Source: Phycisphaerae bacterium
GTDB lineage: Bacteria; Planctomycetota; Phycisphaerae; Phycisphaerales; UBA1924
DNA: 62,703 bases
Assembly (NCBI GenBank): GCA_016794925.1
Contig: JAEUIW010000020.1
Coordinates: 1-62,703 of the forward strand
Direction of reading: 5' to 3'
Part shown: positions 8,401-17,344 of the stretch, piece by piece
Layout: each line of letters begins with the position of its first letter
How positions within the stretch are numbered: the stretch's first letter is position 1
Program-made: the position numbers and the translations under genes
Notes under the pieces: model-generated
What the model was told of the DNA's origin: nothing
The model's database searches: none
Seen by the model: only the letters and a program-made list of their open reading frames with translations

Positions 8401-8475
8401 GGTTCAGTCCTGGGTCGGAGGTGTGGATGCGCGGGAGGGGGCGAGCGGTGAAGGCCTGGCGCGAGGGGCGTGGGG

Positions 8476-9678
<1,203 letters not shown>

Positions 9679-9847
9679 GGCAGAGACTCCCAGGAAACCT
9701 TGTCGTGTTGGACTGCGTGCGGACGTGCGTGACTTCGGGACGACCGACGCCCCCCGATCATCGACTCATCAAACCATCCCACAACCCGACCCGAAGCGGA
9801 TCCGGCCGATCGGTCGTGGGCGCGCGATCGGCGCGGAAAGAATGACT

Positions 9848-9919
<72 letters not shown>

Positions 9920-10207
9920 AAGCCCGGCCCGTGTCCAAGCCACCGAGCGAGCGAGGATCATACCGGCCAGCCCCACCCGGTCAACCCGGGGGATTCGGGT
10001 CGGGGGGTCGGCGCAGCGGCCGCGGATTCGCGCGAGGTTCTCGGGTTGCTTCTCCGTGCGGCACGCGGAGACAGGCGCGGGGCCACGCTCCGGCTTGGGC
10101 GGGAGTTTCCTTGGAGTTCGGGAGGATTCGTGGTACCTTTATTACACGCCCTCGACGGAAGGGCGGGCCGGGATTCCGGCCGCGGGCGAACCCGGGAGAT
10201 CATGATC

Positions 10208-12544
10208 ATGGCACGCGCGCGGGTGTTTTCGTTGCTGGCGGCGGCGGGGCTCGCGATGGGAGCGTCCGCGCGGGAGGCGCGCGCCACATGGTCGATCGTG
10301 ATCATGGACACCCGAACAGGGGAAGTGGCGTTGGCATCGGCGACCTGCCTGACGGGGTTCGACCTGCAGGCGAACACGCCCGTGCTGCTGACGGGAGTGG
10401 GCGGGGCAACGGCGCAGTCGTTCGTGGACCAGACGGGCCAGAACCGGGTGTTCATCCGGGATCAGTTGCTGCTGGGGACACCCCCGCTGGAAATCCTGAA
10501 TGGCCTGGCGGCACGCGACCCGGGGCACCAGACGAGGCAGTACGGGATCGGGGATGTGATGGGCCGGATGGCGACATTCACGGGAACGGGGGCGGGGCTG
10601 TGGGCCGGGGGCCGGACGGGGCAGGTGGGGGACCTCGCGTACGCGGTGCAGGGGAACGTGCTGACGGGAGCGCCGGTGGTGGACGCGGCGGTGGCCGCGA
10701 TCGAGCAGACCCCGGGGGACATGGCGGACAAGCTGTACGCGGCGATGGAGGCGGCACGCTCGTTCGGGGGCGACGGTCGGTGCTCGTGCAGCCCGGGCGA
10801 TCCGGACGGTTGCGGGGCGCCGCCGCCGCCTTTTCTGAAATCGGCGCACATCGCGTACATGCTGATCGCGCGGGCGGGCGATCGGGACGGGTGCAACGGG
10901 ATTTACAAGACGGTGGGCGGTCCGCAGACGACGCTGGCGCTGGACGTGACGGGGGATGGGCGGCCCGAGCTGCTGACGGTGTGCACGGGCGGGAGCGTGG
11001 TGGCGCAGCGGAACGCCTCGGCGCACGCGACGCCGGTGTTCCTGCCCTTCGGAACGTACGGGAGCGGGTCGTCGCCGCGGGACATGGCGGCGGGCGACGT
11101 GACGGGGGACGGGATCACGGATCTCGTGACGGTGGCGTCGGGCGGGAACCGGATGTACGTGCTGGGGGGCGCGGCGGACGGGACGTTCAGCCCGGTGACG
11201 TCGGTGCGGGTGACGGAGGGTCCGGTGTCGGTGGCGCTGGCGGATTTCAATCGGGATGGGAAGCTGGACGCGGCGGTCTCGAACAGCACGAGCAACACGC
11301 TGGTGATCCTGCGCGGCCTGGGCGGGGGCAACTTCGAGACCGGGCCGACGATGACGCTCGGGGGCGGTCTGGGCATGGTGCGCGGGCTGGACATCGGAGC
11401 CGACGGGGTGATCGACGTCGCGGTGGCGCAGGCGACGGCGGGCGCGGTCACGCTGATGCGGAACGACGGGTTCGGGAATTTCAGCGTGCATCAGGTGATC
11501 GCGACGCCGGCGGGACCGAATGGTCTGGCGGTGGGCGACCTGAACGGTGACGGGCGCGCGGACCTGGTGGTGTCGTGCGGGACGGGCAACGCCGCGGTGG
11601 TGCTGATGCAGAGCCCGGGGGGCGTGTTCGGGGGTCCGGTGCTGGGCGCGCCGTCGGGCCCGAACTCGGTGGCGGTGGGCGACCTGAACGGCGACGGTGT
11701 GCCGGACCTGGTGATCAGCGCGGGCGGGACGAGTTCGGCGGCGGGGAGCGTGACGACGCGGATGGGGACGGGCCTGGCGCAGGAGCCGTTCGGTGCGGCG
11801 CGAACGTACGCGCTGGGGTTCAGCGCGGGCCGGGCCGTGGTGGCGGACCTGGACGGGGACGGGTTGCGTGACGTGGCGTTGTCGAGCCCGTCGAACGCGG
11901 GGGTGATCACGGTCAAGAACCTGGGGGGCGGGGTGCTCAACAGCGGTCTGGGGTGCGCGACGGGGGATTACTTCATGGAGTTCAACGTCGCGAACCAGGG
12001 CGCGGCGGCGAAGGACCCGGTGTGGCAGCTGCGGGAGCGATTCGAGAACTGGCGGACGGGGCTGAAGGGCCGCCCGGACGCGGTGCAATCGCTGGTGTCG
12101 TTCCCGGGGCGTTCGTACCTGCTTGCCAACGGGCACGACCAGATCCGGGTGCAGGTGCTGCTGCGCGACTGGCGGGGCGCGGACATGGTGTTCCCGGTGA
12201 CGGGGTTCGAGGGGTTCCACGCGCCCGGGTCTGCGATGATCGCGACGGTGGGGGCGCCGGTGGAGCTGGGCAAGGGGTGGTACGAGGTGACGCTGACAGC
12301 GGGGACGAAGGTCGGGCTGGACCGGATCGGGTTCCGCGCGGAGGGGGGGCCGCGTCCGGTGGTGCTGATGCCGTTCACGCCGGTGCCGGTGGTGGCGGGG
12401 GCGGACTTCGACGGGGACGGACGTCTGGACGACTTCGACCTGATGGCGTTCCTCAACGCGTTCGCGGCGGGGGACGTGGACATCAACGGCGACGGCGCGA
12501 CGGACGACGCGGACTACTTCGAGTTCATGAACATGTTCAAGTAG
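10208..12544 (+). CDS. Secreted DUF1028/Ntn-hydrolase-like protein with FG-GAP repeats and dockerin-like end
   Basis: 778 residues from the ATG at 10208 (GGGAG nine bases upstream; an ATG at 10202 is also possible). A signal peptide ends ...AREARA, so cleavage would leave T27 at the mature N-terminus. What follows, TWSIVIMDTRTGEVALAS and later DPGHQTRQYGIGD, matches the DUF1028 family, whose members are related to Ntn hydrolases and start with a conserved Thr. The middle (about 225-560) holds repeated calcium-type segments of the FG-GAP/VCBS kind such as DLNGDGRADLVV and DLNGDGVPDLVI. The C-terminus has a double EF-hand module (DFDGDGRLDDFDLMAFLNAF and a second loop) but ends FMNMFK, without the Gly-Cys of its neighbours. 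Likely exported and surface-bound; substrate unknown. Confidence 0.8.
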   Translation: MARARVFSLLAAAGLAMGASAREARATWSIVIMDTRTGEVALASATCLTGFDLQANTPVLLTGVGGATAQSFVDQTGQNRVFIRDQLLLGTPPLEILNGLAARDPGHQTRQYGIGDVMGRMATFTGTGAGLWAGGRTGQVGDLAYAVQGNVLTGAPVVDAAVAAIEQTPGDMADKLYAAMEAARSFGGDGRCSCSPGDPDGCGAPPPPFLKSAHIAYMLIARAGDRDGCNGIYKTVGGPQTTLALDVTGDGRPELLTVCTGGSVVAQRNASAHATPVFLPFGTYGSGSSPRDMAAGDVTGDGITDLVTVASGGNRMYVLGGAADGTFSPVTSVRVTEGPVSVALADFNRDGKLDAAVSNSTSNTLVILRGLGGGNFETGPTMTLGGGLGMVRGLDIGADGVIDVAVAQATAGAVTLMRNDGFGNFSVHQVIATPAGPNGLAVGDLNGDGRADLVVSCGTGNAAVVLMQSPGGVFGGPVLGAPSGPNSVAVGDLNGDGVPDLVISAGGTSSAAGSVTTRMGTGLAQEPFGAARTYALGFSAGRAVVADLDGDGLRDVALSSPSNAGVITVKNLGGGVLNSGLGCATGDYFMEFNVANQGAAAKDPVWQLRERFENWRTGLKGRPDAVQSLVSFPGRSYLLANGHDQIRVQVLLRDWRGADMVFPVTGFEGFHAPGSAMIATVGAPVELGKGWYEVTLTAGTKVGLDRIGFRAEGGPRPVVLMPFTPVPVVAGADFDGDGRLDDFDLMAFLNAFAAGDVDINGDGATDDADYFEFMNMFK

Positions 12545-12568
12545 GCGGGGCTTCCAAGGAGGCGTGGG

Positions 12569-13612
12569 ATGCGGATTCGGGCGTGGGCGGCGTGGCCGCT
12601 GGCGGCGTGCGTGAGCGGGGCGTTGGGCCAGACCTACGACTTCGCGCTGACCCAGGCGTCGTCGTCGTTCGCGGCGACGGTGTCGAGTTCGACGCGGTTC
12701 GCGGGCACGCTGATCGGCAGCGCGCTGACCACGCCCGGGGGAACGGTGACGCGGAACGGGCTGTTCGGCGGATCGGGCAACCAGTACGTGGGCATCACGG
12801 TGCGCGGCACGGCGGGCGGGAGCCCCTCGACGCGTCCGACGGGAACGCTGACGCTGGAGCTGGACACGGGGGCGCTGACGGTTCGCGCGGGGGCGCTGGC
12901 GCTGGACCTGCTCGGGGGCTCGGCGCCGGCGCTGGCGACGAGCAGCTTCCTGACGTTCGGGAACTTCCGGACGTTCTCACCCTCCTCGACGTACATCGGG
13001 GTGACGAACGCGGAGTTCCCGCTGGGCGACGCGACCATCACGGTGCTGACGCTGACGCAGCAGGGCGCGGCGGCGACGGGCACGCTGACGCCGTCCGGTC
13101 CGGGCGCGTACGCGTTCACGCTGACGGGGGTGGCGACGGTGGCCGCGCACATCGAGGCGAGCAGCGGGCCGATCGATCCGGCGCCGCAGGACGTGGCGTA
13201 CGTGCTCACGGGGACGATCGCGGTGGCGCCGGACGGCGAGACCGCGACGCTGGCGGGGGCGACGGCGATCACGGTGAACGACAGCGACCCCGGGCCGACA
13301 CCGATCCCGGAGAACACGCCCGCGGACATCCCCACGCTGCTGCCGCCGGGGCAGACGGCTCACGTGCTGCTCAACGGCAACGTGACGGACACGGTGGTGA
13401 GCATCGCGTCCACGGCGTCGATCGCCGCGTCGGGAACGAGGCGGGCGTGCGCGGCGGACTTCAACGGGGACACGGCCGCGGACGATTTCGATTCCTTCGA
13501 TTTCCTGAACGCGTTCTTCGCGGGCGACGCGGCGGCGGATTTCAACGGCGACACGAGCACCGACGACTTCGACCTGTTCGACTTCCTGAACGCGTTCTTC
13601 GCGGGGTGCTGA
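12569..13612 (+). CDS. Secreted protein with C-terminal GC-type dockerin anchor
   Basis: 347 residues with an N-terminal signal peptide (MRIRAWAAWPLAACVSGALG) and a Thr/Ser-rich beta-sandwich-like body of no recognised family. The last about 55 residues form two EF-hand-like loops (DFNGDTAADDFDSFDFLNAF and DFNGDTSTDDFDLFDFLNAF) ending FFAGC, the GC-type dockerin anchor seen in Phycisphaerae. It begins 24 bases after the preceding dockerin-like gene with AAGGAGG upstream, so the two are probably one transcript. Function of the body is unknown. Confidence 0.8.
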   Translation: MRIRAWAAWPLAACVSGALGQTYDFALTQASSSFAATVSSSTRFAGTLIGSALTTPGGTVTRNGLFGGSGNQYVGITVRGTAGGSPSTRPTGTLTLELDTGALTVRAGALALDLLGGSAPALATSSFLTFGNFRTFSPSSTYIGVTNAEFPLGDATITVLTLTQQGAAATGTLTPSGPGAYAFTLTGVATVAAHIEASSGPIDPAPQDVAYVLTGTIAVAPDGETATLAGATAITVNDSDPGPTPIPENTPADIPTLLPPGQTAHVLLNGNVTDTVVSIASTASIAASGTRRACAADFNGDTAADDFDSFDFLNAFFAGDAAADFNGDTSTDDFDLFDFLNAFFAGC

Positions 13613-13627
13613 GGTCGGGGGGCGGGC

Positions 13628-14518
13628 TCAGCGGGGCCTGGCGGCGAGCTCGGCGGCCGTGGCGTCGAAGAATTCGATGCACTTCTTGACGTTGGCCTCG
13701 AGTTCGGGCCCGGCGCCGGATTCGTATTCGACGCTGATGACGCCCTTGAACCCCTGGCGCTTGAGCTCGGTGAGGATGCCCTTGGCGTCGCCCTTGCCGG
13801 TGCCCCAGGGGCGGTCCTCGCCGTCGGTGATGTCCTTGAAGTGCAGCGTGATGATGCGGCCCTCGTACTTCTTCAGGCAGTCGACGGGGACGAGGCCGGA
13901 GCGCGGCCAGTGGCCGGTGTCGGCGCACGCGCCCACGCGCGGGGAGCGGCCCTTGACGGCGTCGAGAACGGTCTGGGGATCCCAATAGCGGGAGGGCTTG
14001 GGGTGGTTGTGGCACGCCGCGTTGATGCTGAATTCGTCGGCGAGCTTCGCGACCAGGTCCCAGGCGTCGGGCTCGGGCTCGACGGTGATGGTCTCGAGGC
14101 CCATGTCCTTGGCGAACTGGAAGATGGCGCGGGTGGCTTTTTCGTCCTTGGTGGGGGAGACGACGCCGTAGGAGACCGCGCGGACGCCCGATGAAAGGAG
14201 CTTGAGCTTGAGCGCCTCTCTGTGCTCGCGGCTCATGTCGTGTCCGACCTTGGCCCCGGGGTGCTCCGGGGAGAGGCTCTGGCCGGGGAAGATCTCGATG
14301 TACTTGAGCCCCAGTTTCCTGGCCGTGTCGATGGCCTCGAAGCAGGTGCGGTCGCGGAAAGTCCAGGCCTGCACGCCGAGGCGGAACCCCAGCGACTCGG
14401 AAGCGGAGTCGTCGCGGGTGGGCTTGACGTAGGTGATGGGCCCGCCGCCCGGCGAGCCGATCGGGGGCGTGGCGGCGAACATGCTGATGAGGACCGAGAG
14501 CACGAGGCTGAGGGCCAT
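13628..14518 (-). CDS. Exported sugar phosphate isomerase/epimerase-like TIM barrel
   Basis: 296 residues. N-terminal hydrophobic export segment (LSLVLSVLISMFAATPP), then a xylose-isomerase-like/AP-endonuclease-2-type barrel: FRLGVQAWTF opening, YIEIFPG, NAACHNH, CADTGHW and a closing GVISVEYESG. The His, Asp and Glu residues in the latter motifs occupy positions that bind a divalent metal in this superfamily. Such exported barrels are numerous in planctomycetes and are usually linked to sugar or inositol conversion. Substrate cannot be assigned. It is convergent with the dockerin gene ending at 13612. Confidence 0.8.
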   Translation of the reverse strand: MALSLVLSVLISMFAATPPIGSPGGGPITYVKPTRDDSASESLGFRLGVQAWTFRDRTCFEAIDTARKLGLKYIEIFPGQSLSPEHPGAKVGHDMSREHREALKLKLLSSGVRAVSYGVVSPTKDEKATRAIFQFAKDMGLETITVEPEPDAWDLVAKLADEFSINAACHNHPKPSRYWDPQTVLDAVKGRSPRVGACADTGHWPRSGLVPVDCLKKYEGRIITLHFKDITDGEDRPWGTGKGDAKGILTELKRQGFKGVISVEYESGAGPELEANVKKCIEFFDATAAELAARPR

Positions 14519-14741
14519 GACGGGGCTCCGGAAAGGGGGCGATCAAGAACAGGGGAAGCGTATCGTGGTCGGCGGGAGCGATAACACCCTGTGCGCCGTG
14601 GAACGGATGCGACGGAGAAGAGGATCCCGGACTTGGGTGTCGAGAATCGTCGGAATTACCGATCCGAGACGCCGGAACTCTCGAAAACGAGTGGGACCGG
14701 GGTATATTTTCATCCGAGCCCACACGAAACCAGATGATCGA

Positions 14742-17309
14742 ATGAGCCACCTACTCGCGAGTACGTTGGTGAGGGCCGCCGTGGTTTGTGCTTTGTTCGT
14801 TGCCGCCGTCGCGGCGCGAGCGAGCGAGCCGGACCCCAGCGTGGCTGGTCCGTACCAGGTGGGGTACTACTCGCTGACGATGGTGGACTTCCTGCGCGAT
14901 GCGCGCGAGATCCCGGTGGACGTGTGGTTCCCGATCGTGAGCGGGACGGGGACGGGAACGGCGTTGTACACGGAAGCGGACTTGATGCCGGGCCTGCAGT
15001 GGCCCGCGCCCAGCGCGCAGATCGGGGGCACGGCGTCGGGGGAGGGGCCGTTCCCGCTGGTGGTGTTCTCGCACGGGGCGGGCTGCTCGATCTACTCGTA
15101 CGTCAACACGATCGAGACGCTGGCCTCGCACGGGTTCGTTGTGGTGGCGCCGACGCATCGCGGCAACACGCTGACGAACTACATGTGGGGGAACGGCGAT
15201 GCGCTGCCGCGCGTGCTGCTGGACCGGACGCGGGACATCTCGTTCGTGATCGGCGCGATGCTGGACCACGGCGCAACTCCGGGCGACCCGCTGTACCAGG
15301 TGATCGACGCGGACGAGGTTGGCGTGATGGGGCACTCGTGGGGCGGGTTCGCGGCGATGGGCACCCCGGGCGGGTACAAGAACGAGATCCCGGACGCGCG
15401 GGTGAAGGCCATCGTGCCCTTCGGCCCGAGTTCGGACCTGCTGAGCGGGCGGGACCTGTCGCGCGTGCACGTGCCCGCGCTGCTCATCGACGGCCTGGGG
15501 GCGGAGCGGTACCAGGAGCGGGCGTTCAACCTGCTGGGCGGGCCGGACACGCACGAGGCCCTGATCCCGGAGACGAGGCACTACGACTTCGAGTCGAGCT
15601 TCTGCGCCTTCTACGAGTTCCTGCTGGCGAACAACGCCCCGTCGGAGGTGATCAACTTCCTGGCCCCGCAGTACGCGGACGTGTGCGGCACGTCGTCGAT
15701 CGGGGACGCGGAGCTGGCCCGCATCCTGAACACGTACGTGGTCGCGTTCTTCTCGCAGCACCTCAAGGGCGACGCACGCTACGTGCCGTACATCTCCGAG
15801 CGTCACTCGCACCTGATGGACCCGGGCATCGCGTGGATCGACAAGGCGTACCCGGACTTCAACGGCAACGGCATCGAGGACACGCAGGACATCGCCCAGG
15901 GGTACAGCAAGGACCTGAACAAGGACGGGGTCCCGGACGAGGCGCAGGTGGAGATCCTGTTCGTGAACGCGGCCTCGATCAACGAGGTGCAGGACGGGCT
16001 CACGTGGGCGACGGCGTTCCGCGACCTGCAGCGGGCGCTGCGGGTGGCCGAGGCGGGACCGCAGCACGTGACGCGCCAGATCTGGGTCGCGGCGGGGCGG
16101 TACACGCCGGATTCGGGCACGTTCGAGCGTTCCCGGTCGTTCTACCTGGTGGACGCGGTGGAGGTGCTGGGCGGGTTCGCGGGTTGGGAGGCCGACCCCA
16201 CGCAGCGGAACACCAAGCAGAACGTCACGATCCTCTCGGGGGACCTGCTGGCGAACAACTGCGCGGCGTGCGCGAACTACACGGAGGACTCGAACCACGT
16301 CGTGCGCATCCACGGGAACATCATCTCGGCGGTGCTCGACGGCGTGACGATCGACGGCGGGAACGCGGACTTCGACGACTACGGCTGGGGAGGCGGGGGC
16401 CTGGTGGCCTCGTTCGCCGGCGACGCGACGATCCGCGACTGCGTGATCCGCGACTGCCGGGCGCCGCGCGGCGGGGGCGCGTTCGTGACGCTCTTCTCGC
16501 GGCCGTGGTTCGACCGCGTCGCGTTCGTGGACAACGTGGCCGGCGTCGGGGGCGGGGCCTACATCGAGACGCCGGACGCGGACGCGCGGTTCGACAGCTG
16601 CCTGTTCGCGCGGAACCTCGCGGATTCTCCCGGGCAGGGCGGGGGCGTCGCGGTGCTGTACGACGCGGCCCCCCGGTTCACCAACTGCACGATCGCGGAC
16701 AACCACGCGGAGTTCGAGGGCGGCGGCCTGTACGCCTACTGGGACGCGCAGCCGAAGCTGTACAACAGCATCCTGTGGGAGAACACCGCCGAACAGGGCG
16801 CGCAGGTGCGGCTCGACACGATCAACCCGGGCGATTTTCCGTGCGACGTGACGGTCTACTTCTCGTGCGTCGAGGGCGGCCCCGAACGGATCTCGGTCGG
16901 TGCGGGCAACTTCGTGAACTGGGGGGACGCCAACATCTCGGAGAACCCCCGGTTCCGGAATCCCGCGGCGGGCAACTACCGTCTGGCGCGCGACTCCAGC
17001 TCCATCGACTGGGGCACCAAGGACTACCTCACGGAGGGCCGGTTGCTCGACCTCGACGGCCACGACCGGATCTTCGAGTGGTGGTCAAAGAACGGGTACG
17101 ACACCGAGCCCGAAGTGGACCTGGGCGCGTACGAGTCGGCGTGCCCCGCCGACTTCAACAACGACGGCTCGGTCGACGACTTCGACCTGTTCGATTTCCT
17201 CAACGCCTTCTATGCGGGGGACCCCGCCGCGGACTACAACGCGGACCTGTTCATTGACGACTTTGATTTCTTCGACATCCTGAACGACCTGTACACCGGC
17301 GGATGCTGA
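14742..17309 (+). CDS. Secreted alpha/beta hydrolase fused to a beta-helix and a GC-type dockerin
   Basis: 855 residues. Signal peptide about 1-28. Residues about 35-360 form an alpha/beta hydrolase: oxyanion region VVFSHGAGCS, nucleophile elbow GHSWGG (S199), likely acid and His further on; it resembles the PAF-acetylhydrolase/dienelactone hydrolase group. A short DxNxDG-type calcium linker (DFNGNGIEDTQDI, DLNKDGVPDE) follows. Residues about 410-780 form a right-handed beta-helix with polymorphic-outer-membrane-protein-like turns (GGGAFV, GGGAYIE, GGGLYAY). The end is a double EF-hand module finishing YTGGC. The ATG at 14742 is chosen because the signal peptide begins there; the ribosome site is weak. 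Bond hydrolysed is unknown. Confidence 0.8.
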   Translation: MSHLLASTLVRAAVVCALFVAAVAARASEPDPSVAGPYQVGYYSLTMVDFLRDAREIPVDVWFPIVSGTGTGTALYTEADLMPGLQWPAPSAQIGGTASGEGPFPLVVFSHGAGCSIYSYVNTIETLASHGFVVVAPTHRGNTLTNYMWGNGDALPRVLLDRTRDISFVIGAMLDHGATPGDPLYQVIDADEVGVMGHSWGGFAAMGTPGGYKNEIPDARVKAIVPFGPSSDLLSGRDLSRVHVPALLIDGLGAERYQERAFNLLGGPDTHEALIPETRHYDFESSFCAFYEFLLANNAPSEVINFLAPQYADVCGTSSIGDAELARILNTYVVAFFSQHLKGDARYVPYISERHSHLMDPGIAWIDKAYPDFNGNGIEDTQDIAQGYSKDLNKDGVPDEAQVEILFVNAASINEVQDGLTWATAFRDLQRALRVAEAGPQHVTRQIWVAAGRYTPDSGTFERSRSFYLVDAVEVLGGFAGWEADPTQRNTKQNVTILSGDLLANNCAACANYTEDSNHVVRIHGNIISAVLDGVTIDGGNADFDDYGWGGGGLVASFAGDATIRDCVIRDCRAPRGGGAFVTLFSRPWFDRVAFVDNVAGVGGGAYIETPDADARFDSCLFARNLADSPGQGGGVAVLYDAAPRFTNCTIADNHAEFEGGGLYAYWDAQPKLYNSILWENTAEQGAQVRLDTINPGDFPCDVTVYFSCVEGGPERISVGAGNFVNWGDANISENPRFRNPAAGNYRLARDSSSIDWGTKDYLTEGRLLDLDGHDRIFEWWSKNGYDTEPEVDLGAYESACPADFNNDGSVDDFDLFDFLNAFYAGDPAADYNADLFIDDFDFFDILNDLYTGGC

Positions 17310-17344
17310 ACCCGCCGGCGAGCGGGCGCCTCGGATCCGCGGGC

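Noticed and set aside
10142..12220. 692-codon open frame antisense to the DUF1028-like gene
   Set aside because: His/Arg/Pro-rich nonsense translation; the sense strand has signal peptide, FG-GAP and EF-hand motifs.
14703..14708. TATATT as a -10 box for the hydrolase-beta-helix gene
   Set aside because: No recognisable -35 at 16-18 bases upstream, so not listed as a promoter.
14751..17063. 770-codon open frame antisense to the hydrolase-beta-helix gene
   Set aside because: Composition of a shadow frame (Arg/Val/His-rich), no ribosome site, no motif.
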